Source: Henricia sp. BOLD:AAB3569
Lineage: Eukaryota; Echinodermata; Asteroidea; Spinulosida; Echinasteridae
Reading direction: 5' to 3'
Length of the DNA stretch: 64,000 bases
Assembly: GCA_037783545.1 (NCBI GenBank)
Contig: JBBELK010000482.1
Coordinates: forward strand, 930,001-994,000
The notes below the pieces were generated by a model, which did no database searches, was not told the DNA's origin, and worked only from the letters and a program-made list of their open reading frames with translations. Below, one piece after another: positions 1 through 11,801 of this stretch (the stretch's first letter is position 1; each line of letters starts with the position of its first letter). The position numbers and the translations under genes are program-made.

Positions 1-7
1 ATCATCT

Positions 8-150
8 TTTGTTAGTTGCCTAGGCAATGGCTCTACACTAAACATCACTGAACCGTGTCCCTGTGCTTTTGCAATGGTGCTTTTTCCGACGGCCATGATG
101 TTTAGAGCCAATTACCACGGCAACCCACGTCACACTTCGGCTGTCTATAG
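8..150. repeat. Palindromic MITE-like repeat, copy 1
   Basis: This stretch recurs with about 85-90 percent identity at 36424-36568. It is internally palindromic: TGGCTCTACACTAAACATCA near the left is matched in reverse by TGATGTTTAGAGCCA near 106-117. It lies in the intron upstream of the first visible exon. No coding potential is seen, and it is probably a small non-autonomous DNA transposon. Confidence 0.65.
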
Positions 151-419
151 TCTTCTATAAAAATAGAGGAGCTTAAAGTGCGACAAACAAATTTTTTGCA
201 GGCACATGTGAAATGGCATAGGTGATAACAGATTCACTCTTAAAACTCGAGGTTAAAATTTTAACCTGGAATCATGATTCTATTTAGTCTAATCTGGTCA
301 AAATTTTAAAAATACGGTTCATATATATCAACTGGAATAGTTGCATAGCATAAATGTCAATGATAAAAGTACAAATTCAGGGGATCTTTAACGGTTGAAA
401 CCTTCCATGTTTTCAACAG

Positions 420-2222
420 GCAATTCTTCCCAGACCACCTCAGACCAGCGCCCCAGACACACTCAGCAAGTCAACCGAACCCATTCTAGTCCCAGCGAAT
501 ACCCAAAACCGCTCGACCGACGCAAAACCACTCCAGGACCCAAACCCAATCCCCTCCCCCACCCAACGCCAGCACCCCTACCACTCCCCTACCCACTCCC
601 CGAATAGTGGGTTCAGGCACCCAGTAGGGGCCCCCATGAGGCACCACCCACCACCCCCACCCTGGTCTAATCAGTACCCACCCCATCACCCTCCCCCTCA
701 CCCTGGCTTTCCCCAAACGGGCCACCACGTACCCCCTCCTTACCCCCCTCACCGCGGCCCTCATCAGCACCCCCCAAGGCATATGCCACCTTCCCATCCC
801 CTACCCCACCCAAGGGGACCCGCCCCGCACCCCCGTGGTCCCCCACCCAACCCTCGCGCCCCGCTGCCCAACCCTCACATACCACCCCCGCCTGTTTCTC
901 ATGCACCCCCACCCACCCCCCATGCGCCCCCACCCACCCTACACAGACCCCCACACACCACTTTCCCGGCTCCCTCTCAAGGACAACACCGTCAAGCCCT
1001 TTTCCAAACAAATTCGCACGTTCCTTCACAAGTTCTACCAGGACCCTCCCCCAACTTTCCAGGACATGCACCCCAGCCTCGTCCGAATTACCCCCACGAA
1101 GAGAAGAATATCCCTCCATGGTTAAAGCAACAACACCAAGACCAGGAGAGAACACAGTATGATTTCGGCCATCAAAAATCTGAAGCGCCTCCTCCCACGA
1201 GTCAAAGTTTCTGGTCCAAAAATCCTGCGGTCAGCAACACCGGTCCAAACATGCCGCCTCTAAAATGGGGAGTTGACGGAGTTAATAATCAAATGCCCGA
1301 CCACAACAGAGGACAAATCTGGCATCACAATCCTATCCAACAACAGCAACAAGAGCAGCATCTCGAGTTAGCGGCAAAGCTTTCCCTGACCCGCAAGAAT
1401 GACCAAAACATCCCCAGACCAGATCCCTTCCAGCGACAACAGCAACAACGGGAAATCCAAGACCCACAAAGTCAACCCCTAATTCAGCAGCCCCAAGACT
1501 CTTCTCTCGAGTCCCTGCAAAAAGCTCAACAACTTTTCAACCAAAACACCCTCAACCAAAACATCCTAGAACTGCTCTCGACTCTCCAGAAACAGATGGC
1601 GCAAACGAACGACCCAAGCGACAAGCAACTACCACCCCAAGAACAGTCAAATTCCAGCCAAAATACCAACTCCCTCGACTCACAGAGCTTGAATTTCATG
1701 GCCCAGCTCAACCAACTGAGTCCGGACACCCAAAATCAAAGTTTCCTGGGACCTGATTCAAACGAACAGCCCGGGACGCAACCTACCCCGTTTCAGAAGC
1801 CCTTCCAGAGTGCTTTCCCAAACATCGGGAACTTCGAGGAGCTGGACACAGCCAAAACAACATCCGATTTCTCCTTCCCCAAAGATGGATCAACTTATCT
1901 TAGTCCTCAACACCACCCTTACCTCCAACACCCAGGCCGGAAGTCTCCAAGCTATCCTTCAAACTTCCAAGACCTCCAAATCAGCGAGCCATCAAATTTA
2001 TTCCGAAGCAGCCCCAGCAGCCAACTGCAAAGCCAAAAGCAACATCTTCCAGATTGGAGTATCGATGACGGATCCGGTCACAGGGCGCCATCGTCCCAAC
2101 CAACTCTATTTCCGACTAACGAAGAAATCTCCAAGATGCAAAAGATCCCTGGCTTCTCGACGTGGCCTGACAAGTTCTCGATGGACGAGTACCAGCCTCG
2201 CAGAGATGTGCCTACCTTGCTG
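420..2222 (+). CDS. Large internal exon of a Pro/Gln/Ser-rich disordered protein (partial gene, exon a)
   Basis: This is an open frame of 601 codons starting right after an acceptor (TTTTCAACAG, AG at 418-419) and ending at a donor (CTG|GTACGT). Both ends are in phase 0. A stop codon (TGA 396-398) lies in frame just upstream of the acceptor, so the exon does not extend further left. An ATG at 636 is in frame, but the open frame continues upstream of it, so I treat it as internal. The product starts with a His/Pro-rich tract (about residues 40-180), followed by Gln/Asn-rich segments around 220-390 that include CAG/CAA runs. It ends with a Ser-rich part carrying isolated tryptophans. No folded domain or membrane segment is seen. 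The composition resembles C-terminal tails of mRNA-metabolism proteins (HELZ, Roquin, GIGYF and TNRC6 are examples), but no family is recognised and the N-terminal domains lie outside the window. Confidence 0.82.
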
Positions 2223-3430
2223 GTACGTTTCTAGTCATGCATAAAAAAAATTGTGAATCGTACAATTCTATTTCTTTTTACGTGGGTTCAAGTCTCACCC
2301 AAGCACGTTATGAAGTTTTTCTCAGTGTCTCGGGAAATGGTAAAACAAACCCCATTTCGGGCATTTCACAATAAGAACGTCTCCAAGAGTTTCTGTCGGA
2401 GAGGGCAGAGCGGTCGACATTGGTGTATTCATTTATTGCACCAAAAATTCAGATTTGATTTGAAAACAAATACCTGATTTAGAGGTTGAAGTCTATTAGG
2501 AAGCCTAGATTATTTAAACAAGGTTAACAATGTTTGCGAAGAAAAAAGTTCATTTAGTGCTCTTTTCTCGAGAATAGACAACATAATAATATACTTTATC
2601 ACACGTTTAGCAATGCTTGTGGCGACCTTTTTCCCCGTGCATGACACGCGCACACACACACATCGAATGTAGCCTTTATGCGTCAAACTCTTGGTGGCGC
2701 TTTTATTGTGAAAATTGATAAGAATACTACTGTACTCAACTCAAAAATTGTTTTTATGAAATATTATTTCAGAAATTTGTTAAATACAGTGAGCTTGCAT
2801 AACAAGGCACTGATCGACCGATCACTTTAGAATCACTTTTCAAGACTTTTCTGCTTCGGTGATTTCATCGAGGTCGAAGAGGACCTGTTTGAACAGAGAG
2901 ATTCTCGGAGCAATGAAATGTGGCATTTCTTGTTTCAAGGAGAATCCTGTAGTTAGGGGCTCTCAGAAATCCCATTTTGAATTCTAAACTCAATTTGTTG
3001 GGTTTTTCAACCTGTTTAAACCTGCATGGAATGGGCCGATCACTGGTGCCGCACGTCTCAAAAAAAGTGCATGTTCTCAGGAAGGCATTTTCAGGTACAG
3101 TGGCGCACCCTGCCCCAGTGGCTCTTACAGAGGCTGCTGCAATCAGCCTTCTTGCCACAAGATGTGCTCATACACGTTACCGACCAATAAAATAAGCTTT
3201 GTCTATCGGCCTCGATTTTGTGTTTCTCCAATTTAAAAAAGGTAAAGTATGCAGGATTTGATCAAATGTTCTAGGTTGATTCCAACCTAATGCGATAATT
3301 TTTTGATGGAAAAAACAAAAAATGAATCAAATGTTCTACTACGCAATTTTGTCTGAGATAAATGAAAATCCAACCAAAGTAGTCAGATTTGTGCGTGTTT
3401 TCTAAGCATGATCCTGACATTTCTTTCCAG
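2223..3430 (+). other. Intron between exons a and b
   Basis: A GT-AG intron of 1.2 kb. It holds a short (CA)n tract near 2648-2663 and one copy of a dispersed repeat at 2781-3190. The rest is AT-rich and I see nothing else in it. The branch/pyrimidine region before 3430 reads TTTCTTTCCAG. Confidence 0.75.
2781..3190. repeat. Dispersed repeat family A, copy 1
   Basis: It contains the string AAGGCACTGATCGACCGATC followed by AATCACTTTT, a GGTGATTTC block and GACCTGTTTGAAC. The same order of blocks recurs at 7570-7800 and 25748-25945, and a fragment lies at 9610-9645. No terminal inverted repeats are obvious. It could be an old interspersed repeat of unknown class. Confidence 0.65.
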
Positions 3431-3573
3431 AGCCCAGCAACATCGAGTAGCAGTCTGGGACTGTCGCCCACCCCATCCTCCCAGCCAGCACTCCTTAACA
3501 CCACCTCACCGTTTGTTGGCAAAGATTCCTTCAGCTCGTCGCAATCCACCGGCAGAAGTTACGACAGCGGAGG
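3431..3573 (+). CDS. Coding exon b of the Pro/Gln/Ser-rich protein
   Basis: A 143-nt exon between acceptor TTCTTTCCAG and donor GG|GTGAGT. It enters in phase 0, which matches the end of exon a, and leaves in phase 2. It encodes 47 residues, nearly all Ser, Thr, Pro and Gly (for example SPATSSSSLGLSPTPSSQ), ending SYDSGG across the junction. Base composition is more GC-rich than the flanking intron, which helps confirm coding. The Ser/Pro-rich stretch looks like a phosphorylatable disordered linker; that role is inference from composition only. Confidence 0.85.
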
Positions 3574-3621
3574 GTGAGTGAAAGATTTTGTGTTGCTTTT
3601 ATCCCAGGCGTGTTGAATCTC

Positions 3622-4049
3622 TGGGCGTGTTTGTTTAGTCCGGATCCTGATCTGCGTAGATCTATGATAAACTTGTTTATTTCGCCCAGATCTTGATCGG
3701 GATCTCTGGGATCATTGAATGTCATGGGTGTCATGGGTGAAATTTGTTAAAGAAATTCGACAAATGTGGAAAATAAATTGCTATTCACGTCGCCGTTCTC
3801 TACACAACTCCAAAACACCCCGAGGCACGTTGCGAAATTTGGAAAAGCACGAACGGACAAGGTTGTCGCATGCGCAGTAGATTTGCGTGACGTCATCACG
3901 TTGTGTTTCACGTCGGCGTCGTCTAATCGAAAGCTCATTATTATCAAAATGTCACAATTTGAAAACCTTGTTTAGAGCAGGTTTTTTTTTTTTCGCGCAG
4001 TGAACCATCTCGAGATCTGGATTTGTATCTGTGATAAAACAAACACGCC
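3622..4049. mobile_element. MITE with GGGCGTGTTTGTTT ends
   Basis: The left end reads GGGCGTGTTTGTTTAGTCC. The right end, read in reverse, is GGGCGTGTTTGTTTTATCAC, so the element has terminal inverted repeats. It is flanked on both sides by TCT, a possible 3-bp target duplication. The interior has no long reading frame. A short-duplication superfamily is possible, but the 3-bp match could be chance. Confidence 0.6.
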
Positions 4050-4339
4050 CTCTGATTCACAGTGGATTTCTGCTTTTTTGTGTGAAAATACTGAAGCAGT
4101 GATTGGTCGACCTCTGTTTTGAATATGTATTACCTGTGCAGTTTCATTGATAAATATGCAAATACTGCCAGTTTGATCAGAAATGCGTGGAGTTAAACCT
4201 TGCATTGGCTTTCATGGACGCTCAATATTTATCGGGCATGTAGTCTTGGTTTGAATAGGCTAAATTATCATGCCATTTGTGTTTGGATTATTTTCGCGAT
4301 TATTAGACCAGGGTGGCAAATTTTTAACAAAGACGGCAG

Positions 4340-4622
4340 ATTTTGAATGCCAGGGCATAAAGTATAATTCATAAAAATGGTTTGAAAGCCATTTTAATGG
4401 TACTTGTATGACAAAGGGGTCTTTCTATATAAAATTAGGGGTACAATTTTAGTGTCCCCCGTTACATTGTACATCTCGTTTTTGTAAATTCAGAACACAT
4501 TCTTTAAATACTTTCCATCTCAAAGAGTGAGTACATAAAGTACAATTCATAAAAAATGGTTTAAAAGCCAATTTAATTATTTTTGTACGGAAAATAACAC
4601 GTATCAGGTGTAACGGGGGACA
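4340..4622. repeat. Family B repeat, copy 1 (inverted relative to copy 2)
   Basis: It shares blocks with 13646-13873 in the opposite orientation: CTTTCTATATAAAATTAGGG, the GTCCCCCGTTAC block and a CATCTCAAAGAGTGAGTACA block. Around 4360-4400 the ATAAAGTATAATTCATAAAA segment occurs a second time, so part of the unit is duplicated in tandem. The right terminal repeat seen in copy 2 is missing or diverged here. Confidence 0.6.
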
Positions 4623-5277
4623 CAAAAATTTCACACTTTATGGCAAAACCTTTATCCAAATTTTTATACAAATTTAACGACGACCATTTCATAAAGTAAA
4701 AACACAAATAATAATTAAGGTGGAAAACATCCAGAAATGTCCAGGCAGATTCTACCTTTAATAGTGTACGTAGACAGAACAGAACTATCATACCAATACC
4801 AGAAAGTACGGGCAATGAACTGTAGTACATTGAACTCCCAAGATGTTTACAGCGAGTAGAATTAATTATGGCTTGTCTTTGTCATTCATGTCCCTCATTA
4901 GCCGGCTGGAATGCAATACTATGCCTATGCTTGGCTGGTTAGTTTGGGGGATTTTGTCCGAGTATAATAGTACGTTCGGGTGGATAAAATTGGCTGAAAC
5001 AGCTGTTTTTGTAGTTGGAGTCCCTTGGAAGGGGGATGGGAGGAGATGGCTAAAAGTGGGGGAGGGAGGGAGGGGGCAAGGGCAAGAGGGGAGATGTAAG
5101 TTGGTATAGGGTGTACTTGCATGTAAATTGGAGTTTTGCAGCGGTTCATTATTTGTTTATTTCTGGTACAAGGATTCCTTAAAAGTGCCCATTGCACTGT
5201 CGCTCGCAAGCGTGAGGAAACCCATGAGGAGAAGACAATAAATTAGCAACGGTTAGAGACACCAGGGAATCCCCTTG

Positions 5278-5692
5278 CTCTAAATAATAATAATGACACA
5301 TTTATAATGCGCCGGTATCCATAAAAAAAGATGCTCATGGTGCAGCGAGACACATTAAAAATCTAATATCACAATCATGGAGTTCAGTCAGTTAATGAGA
5401 TTTCATCAAATGTGTTTTGAGTGATGTTTTAAAAGTTGCAAGTGATGGCGATAGCTTGATGTGTTCTGGTAACTTGTTTGCTCTACACGAAAGAAAGCTC
5501 TAGGATCTTTAAAGTGCATTACCTGACGCACTGGACCAACAGCTTGACATCCCTTCCGAAGGATGGAGCAATTGTGTTTAAGTGCCTTGCTCAAGGGCAC
5601 AGTACCCCAGCCCGGTATCGAACCCGCAACCCCAAGTTTTCACCCGAGTATTGCGAGTCAGTGACCTAAACCACTCAGCCACAGTACCCCAC
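5278..5692 (-). mobile_element. tRNA-derived SINE, minus orientation
   Basis: The left end is an (AAT)n tail (5283-5294). At the right end, read on the minus strand, a tRNA-like head begins with GGTACTGTGGCTGAGTGGTT (A box) and contains GGGTTCGATACCG (B box). This is the standard order of a tRNA-Ser/Leu-like SINE: head, body, short-repeat tail. The segment GCCTTGCTCAAGGGCAC after the head is shared with the SINEs at 11436-11650, 31959-32317 and 34540-34985, so these share a body module. Confidence 0.75.
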
Positions 5693-6514
5693 ATTGTTTC
5701 CCTGCAAAATGTGATTTCAGACAGACCGTTTCAAAAATAGACGGACGGAGAAAATCCTCTGCATAACTTGATTTTCAAAGCAGATTTGCAAGTAAATGTA
5801 ATTTATTTCTGCACTAACTGCATTTTGTAACTTTTTGTGTGTGTGAATGACCAGCTCGCACAAAGAATGACATACTGTATTAAGATGTAATTAAAGGACC
5901 CCCCAAAAAATAACTATGTTTATCGTAAGTTGAAGTCTCCCAAATTGATGTGGTGACGGGGTTTTATTTTATTTTATTTGTTTCCTTGGTTGTTTTTTTT
6001 TTTTTTTGGGTGGTAAGGGGATTCCAAGCAATAAAGTCGACTTGACATAAGCCAACAGGCAAAAACATGTTGTGTTGAATTGTTGTGGAAAATGTACTCC
6101 AAATTTATTTTCGTATGGGAAATGTCATCAATTTTGTAGGCATGGTACAGCTGTAACGTGACTAACTAACGTTACTAACCATGATTTTTTAGTAGTTCTT
6201 GAAACTGGAGAGAGTAGGCGTGACTTGGAATTTACAAAAACACGCCAGTAAACAAGCAATGAAAAAAAAAATGGTTTGTTTCAGTTGTGTCCCGTTTGAG
6301 GAAACTTTGTTTCAAGACATGCATTTCTTTCCATGTCCTTTTTTCGTAACGTTACTAACCAAGATTAAAATCTTTATTACAATTCACAAAATGGGGCTAA
6401 ATGATTTTAGTTATTGCTGTCCAGTAGATGTTGGTGAGATGCATTGATGGTACCAAAACATATATATATATAAGAGGATAGAACTCCAGTAATATGTAAC
6501 TCTACTATTACCAT

Positions 6515-6951
6515 AGCCTTTGTTAAGGCCTCACAGCTGGGTGAGTCGCGCACCAGAACGAGAGCGCCACCATGCGATGAGGACAGGACGAGCAGCACCA
6601 GCTGTGAGGCCTTTGCCGTCCCGGAATAATTATTTATTAATGTATTACAGCCCCTGTTTTCCCTGCATTGTTGTGCTGTGAATGTATCAGTGTGTTGGCG
6701 CGCACGTGTTGTATGTGAAGCATGCGCGTGTGCTTACAAACCACTGCGCGCGAACCTGATTGGCTCTCATTGTTATCTATTCAACACAACACGCACACTG
6801 TGTAATACGATCATTAGCACTACCTCTCAGGTAGCAAAATTCCGGGAGGGCAAAGGCCTCACAGCTGGCGCTGCTCGTCCCGTCCTCATTGCATGGTGGC
6901 GCTCTCGTTCCGGCGCGCGACTCACCCAGCTGTGAGGCCTTAACAAAGGCT
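6515..6951. mobile_element. Foldback transposon with about 110-bp inverted arms and 11-bp direct flanks
   Basis: The left arm (about 6515-6628) begins AGCCTTTGTTAAGGCCTCAC. The right arm (about 6838-6951) is its near-complete reverse complement and ends CAAAGGCT. Immediately outside, ACTATTACCAT occurs on both sides (6504-6514 and 6952-6962), consistent with an 11-bp target-site duplication. The interior is rich in CpG and TG. There is no transposase, so it is non-autonomous. The superfamily is not clear: 11 bp is longer than the 8-9 bp usual for hAT or Mutator. Confidence 0.85.
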
Positions 6952-7569
6952 ACTATTACCATGGAATTGACCACCGGTATTTTGTCTTAGGTACAAACGG
7001 ACAAAATAACAGACAAAGGTGCCGTGCACCGCATCAGCGAAAACCAGGTTAATGCCAATGCCCCCATTAAAAACCTGCCGTAATTTCTCACAAAGTAGTA
7101 CCATTTCTGACAAAATGTTGCCAAAATAATGTTTTTCTCATTCAACTCATGAAGTTAAATTTTGCCTCGTTGCAAAGGATACAATGGGTGTTAATAAGCT
7201 ACAACTCCAGTTGACCCAGTTTTCTGACCTTCAGCCCGTCATTTTTCCTTGCTTTTATCTTTCCATTGAGCTTTCTGACCCAGCTTCTGAAAGAGGTCGT
7301 TTCACCCGGATCATTTTTGGGATTAAATAGTTCAAAAATTAATTTATTTATTGTAAGTGCTTAAGACATGATGTGCATTTATCTAAAGGTAGGATTAATA
7401 TATTTTTTAGTTTTTTTAAAATCGTTTAATTTGACCGTTTTGACCTTTTGTCTTTTATGATGCGTACACATTTTTGAGGATTTATTTGCCTTACATTTAG
7501 TACCAGTATCCTCTCCCAACAAAGACATGCAATTTTCTTAATATATCGTCTAATCGATTCTTATTCAGA

Positions 7570-7800
7570 ACAGAGCTTGTTGAATACAGGGAATTTGTGG
7601 ATGACAAGGCGCTGATCGACAAATCACTTTGAAAATGCTTGCACAGCTGTTCTGCCTTAGTGATTTCCTCCAGGACCTGTTTGAACAAAGTGATTCCCAC
7701 AGCAATGAAATAAAACACATTTTTTTTGTTTCTGGGAGAATCCTGCAGTTGAGGTGTCTCAGAAAACCCATTTTGATTAAACCTATCTCGGTAAAAATTT
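7570..7800. repeat. Dispersed repeat family A, copy 2
   Basis: It shares GACAAGGCGCTGATCGAC, the TGATTTCCTCCAGGACCTG block and GTTTGAACAAAGTGATTCC with the copies at 2781-3190 and 25748-25945. It is shorter than copy 1. Confidence 0.6.
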
Positions 7801-7918
7801 CCCAAATCGGAAGTGAAAGTATAAAAAGTGCAGCAAAAATTATTTACCATCAAAATTATTTACCATCGTCCAATCCAAACACGGCTAAAGTACCTTGGTC
7901 AGGGACATACATATCATG

Positions 7919-8172
7919 CATACCTGCCAACTAGTCCGATTATATCGTATTTGTTGAAAATCAGAACAGTTAAAAGTGTTGAAAATCAGAACAGTTGGTA
8001 AACGGTCGACTTGACCTGACTCCCCGCGCGCGCCGCATGTGTTGTGTACATGAAAACGGGTACAGTACTAGGTCAACTTGACCGTTGTACCAACTCGACC
8101 GTTGTACCAACTTGACCGTTGCAAGTTTCACTACAGTCCAATTTTGTTTACTCGGCAATGTTGGCAGGTATG
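7919..8172. mobile_element. hAT-like MITE with CATACCTGCCAAC ends
   Basis: The left terminus CATACCTGCCAACT and right terminus TGTTGGCAGGTATG are inverted repeats. The flanks are TATCATG (7912-7918) and TATCATA (8173-8179), a probable 7-8 bp duplication with one change. Inside there is a tandem GTTGAAAATCAGAACAGTT pair and a triplicated TTGACCGTTG-type motif near 8085-8122. There is no coding capacity. Confidence 0.7.
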
Positions 8173-8985
8173 TATCATATCCCCAACATGACCAGCTTTC
8201 GAACCCACCTCCGGCTACTTGGCACAGGAACTTGAGTTTTGTAGGCTAAACTACTAGGCCATAACACCCCACTGCAAATAAATTTGAGAAAAAAACAGAC
8301 GGTATTAATGTGCCCAGAACACCACCCCTTATTACTTAATGGTGTCCCTAATGAAATCAAACAGGAAAACCAGTTCCCCAAAGCGTCAAGAGGTGGGAAA
8401 TTTGCGTCTGCGCTGACTGATGTATTTGTCGGTTTTCAGAAAACCCCCAACGGCGAATCCTTCGATAGATGGTTCTAATTTGAGAAGTGGGGTCGGGTCG
8501 ACAAGATGTGGAGTTCATTTTCAATTTTGAGGGTGCAAATGAAAATGAGCAGAATTTGATAAAAATTCCAAAAACATTTTTACACTTTATCAGAGGTCGA
8601 AATTAGCACTGGTCCTGTGGTTCGAGACCAGTAACAAATCAGAAGGCCCACTAGATCTGTCAAAAATGCTGGTATATTCGATGGGCCAGTGGAAACATTT
8701 CCTGACTCATAGAAACGATTCCTGATCGGTTTAGACATTTTCAGATAACTACATTTCTTTCTCTGATCTCTCCAGACATGCCCCAGTGTTTGGATTAAAA
8801 AGCAATCCCATTCATCCTGCACTCAATGCCAGAAAGTGTTTCAGTATATCTTGATGCCATTTTGAAAAGCACCGGTGGACCACCAAATTTTCAGCAGGAC
8901 CAGTAGAGCTCTCTAATCTACTGGTCCTCCTGACTAGCATGAAATTTTGGTTAATTTTGACACAAACCTCCAAGTTTCAAAACCC

Positions 8986-9025
8986 CCCGCCCCCACCCCT
9001 CCCCCAACCCCTCCCCCAACCCCCT
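8986..9025 (-). repeat. C-rich tract, G-quadruplex-prone on the minus strand
   Basis: Runs of four to six C separated by one to three bases (CCCCCCGCCCCCACCCC and on) extend over about 40 bases. The minus strand therefore carries at least four G-runs and could fold as a G-quadruplex. No function is shown. Confidence 0.6.
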
Positions 9026-9645
9026 CTCTCTCCCGAGTTTCCCTCGAGGGTTTGAAACCTCCAAGTTTCCCTTGAGAGAACAGCCTCCATGTGGACATGC
9101 CTTGTATTTACGCAAGCATTTGTCTCTGACACCTTGATTATTCTGAACTCATCTTCGAAAAGTGCCAAGAGCTTTTTGAGGTAACACTAACACCTTTTGG
9201 AGGTCAGTTGCCTTATGATAGATAGGTGTATCCTTCCTTTGGAAACAGAAATTGTAGAAGACAAAAAAAAAGGAGGCCCGGGAGGTTGGATGAAAATGTC
9301 TAAAGTCTAAATTAATGGCAGCTTTCGTAGATTTCCCTCCAGCAGAAGGAAGAGTCACCTTGCGAGGTGTGATAATTATTCAACCAGGGGGCTTTTCGTG
9401 AATATGTGTGAAGTTTGGTTTTTTTTAGAGAGAATTTTATTGACGGGTACGTGGCCTTTTGCATATGGATTATCTGTCCAGGGTGAGATTACCAGCAAAC
9501 CCGGCCATCCCAAGAGGGCAAAATGATCCAGGTGATTTAAAGGTGTTGGTTTTGTTTAGGTTCACAAAATATACTTTCCCCCAAAAAAGAAAACATTTTT
9601 TAAAAGTCTTTTGAATACAGCGAACTTGTGGATAACAAGGCACTG

Positions 9646-10113
9646 GCACCGTGTTTACACTGGTCCCGAGCTCGGGATCAAGATTGATCCCCTGATAAGA
9701 ATGCGTCAGTGTTAACCGCAATGATCCGGAGTGCAGCGTTTACATTCTGTTGTTGATCTCGAGCCCGGCGCCAGAAGTTGCAGTCAAAGGTCATGCTCTG
9801 TGTGTGCATGTACTGATCAATGTTTGTGTGGGTTGTGCATGTCTAGTGTACAAGGCCACTTGAATTTCGCGGGCTTTTCCCCCGCTACGGTTGTGTAGCG
9901 GATGTGGCAGGTTGCGGTAAAGATTAATTGCTTATCTAACCGCAAACTGATCCCGAGCTCGGGATCGAACCCTCCGCCAACGCGAGACCAAAATCTCGGG
10001 GTCTGATCCGGGGCCAATTTGGTTCCGAGAGCATTTACACTCAGTTGTGATCCGGGGCTGATCCCGAGCTCGGTGTTCGACCCCGAGCTCGGGATCAAGT
10101 GTAAACAGGGTGC
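9646..10113. mobile_element. Family D MITE, copy 1 (GCACC..GTGTTTACAC ends)
   Basis: The left end is GCACCGTGTTTACACTGG and the right end is AAGTGTAAACAGGGTGC, forming inverted repeats. Repeated CCCGAGCTCGGGATC palindromes sit near both ends and inside. The element recurs in the opposite orientation at 17745-18103, including the internal GACCAAAATCTCGGGGTC block. It lies next to a family A fragment (9610-9645) and may have inserted into it. Confidence 0.75.
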
Positions 10114-11056
10114 AAGTACCAGTGCCATGCTCGACTGGTCACATTAACCTGATTGAACTTGCGTTGGGTGACCTGTACACTGCATCAGCAGCGCGCTTGG
10201 TGCAGAGCTCAGCGGGACGGCTTAGGCAGAGAGTAGTGGCGCACACACACAATTTCTTCAAAATGGTCAATAAGTGAGCAACAAGTCGTCATTTATATCT
10301 TGCATAAAATGGTTGATTTCACTGTTCTGGGATAATTTTTAAATCTTCAATCTTAATGGAGAATGACCATTTTATAAAGTGGTGGTTATGGATGTAACTG
10401 GGATGCCACATCAGTTTAGCTTTATATTTCAGTCCAACTTCAAAAATTCTCTTGTCGAATCTTAAAAGGTTCCTGTAAATGTTATAACAAAGTAATCTTA
10501 TTAATGAGGTTTTATTGTATCACCTAAAAAACCATGACTGTCTGATTAAACACAATTGATGTCTAGACCGTATCGAATAGCTGCCATCTTGTAGGGCAGT
10601 TTCTTTGTTCCTTGAGGACATCATGGTTGCACATTTTGTGCTTGCATTGTTGACCAATTTAAATGTCCAAAGTTGCCCTACATGATGGACCCCCAAAAAA
10701 TATAATTTGTGTAGCCTAGACTACAGTTTCTCCCAGACACTGCATGTAGCATGTCTTTGTGCATGGCCCCCTTCATTAATTCACCAATTTCCACCTGTTT
10801 TGCGATGTCTCGGCCAAATTTCCTGTAAGGGGGAAGACTCGCCATCCATTGTTTCGCTGGGCTCTAAGAGGTGAAAACACACTCCAATGCCGACATAACC
10901 TCTGGATATAGCCTCTTTAAATCGACAGCGGCCTTTAATCAATTTCTTGTCAGACACATGATGGAGTGAGGGTCTGTTCTGGTGCATGCCATTGAACTTG
11001 CCAAGGTGGTTCAACTGTGTCAAGTAGAAATTGTGTGTCATTGTGGTTACAGATTT

Positions 11057-11128
11057 AGCCGTGTCTACATTGGACTAATTTTGGTAAAACTTATGGAGAT
11101 CTTTGAAAATGTTACCAAATTTAGACAG
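11057..11128. repeat. Short family L MITE (TTGGACTAATTTTGGTAAAA type)
   Basis: GCCGTGTCTACATTGGACT at the left is followed by TTGGTAAAAC, and the right side has GTTACCAAATTTAGACAGCC, so it forms a short hairpin. Related ends occur at 16510-16590, 53670-54039 and 59424-59836. Confidence 0.5.
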
Positions 11129-11435
11129 CCGAAAAACACCAGAATTTGTCAAATGTTGTAAGTTTTACGCTTTTTTTTCGGGGCGAGCTGGATTGCAGAA
11201 GAATTACATTTCCAGTTTTACATCGCTGGAAAGTCCCGTGTGGACAGGCATCGTAATGTAATGGTAATAATGACATCTTAGCGCGCAAATATCTATCCTG
11301 GAGTTTTTATTTTTTAGGTGAAATCGCCCCAAGCAAGGCAAAACTGCCACTCTAGGCAAAGGGCTACAGAGAAAATAAAACCAGTAAACAAACATACAAA
11401 CAAAGAGACAAACAGTCAAACAAACAAAAGTAATT

Positions 11436-11650
11436 AATAAGTAATATCCTCACCCTGGTCATTGGGCACAACTCCCTGGGGAGTATGCAGCCCTGGCAGC
11501 CCAACACAAGCGCTCAATTGCTGCAACCCTTGCAGATGTGTGTACCCATTTACTCCTGGGTGGAGAGAGGCAACCTATGACAAAGTGCCTTGCCCAAGGG
11601 CACACGCACCATGGTCGCTGTCGGGAATTGAACCCACGACCGTGGAATTA
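11436..11650 (-). mobile_element. tRNA-derived SINE, minus orientation, 5' part
   Basis: Read on the minus strand it starts with a decayed head carrying GTCGTGGGTTCAATTCCCG (B box) and continues through GCCCTTGGGCAAGGCACTTTG and the CTCTCCACCCAGGAG body module. It ends with CTCCCCAGGGAG and GCCCAATGACCAGG, the order seen in the complete SINE at 31959-32317. Confidence 0.7.
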
Positions 11651-11801
11651 GACACGCTCTTGAGTTCAATTCACCAGACTGTTAGTTGCTAAGCGTTGGC
11701 GTGCACCACTTAGCAACAAAAACATAGTATGTGACTTTCTAAACTGCACCCCAATTTGAAAGTGAAATATTCGAGGCACCAGCTATTATGCAAATGTTAA
11801 A

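Noticed and set aside
486-1155. Long Gly/Val/Trp-rich minus-strand frames opposite the first exon
   Set aside because: They are the antisense shadow of a Pro-rich GC-rich coding exon, which is supported by splice phase on the plus strand.
636-2234. ATG 636 to TAG 2234 as a single-exon gene
   Set aside because: The frame is open upstream to an acceptor at 419, and a GTACGT donor at 2223 leads in phase to four more exons.
8590-8960. Possible hAT-like element with ACTGGTCC-type ends
   Set aside because: GGTCGAAATTAGCACTGGTCC at the left has only a loose partner (CTACTGGTCCTCCTGACTAGC) at the right and no duplication, so the borders could not be supported.
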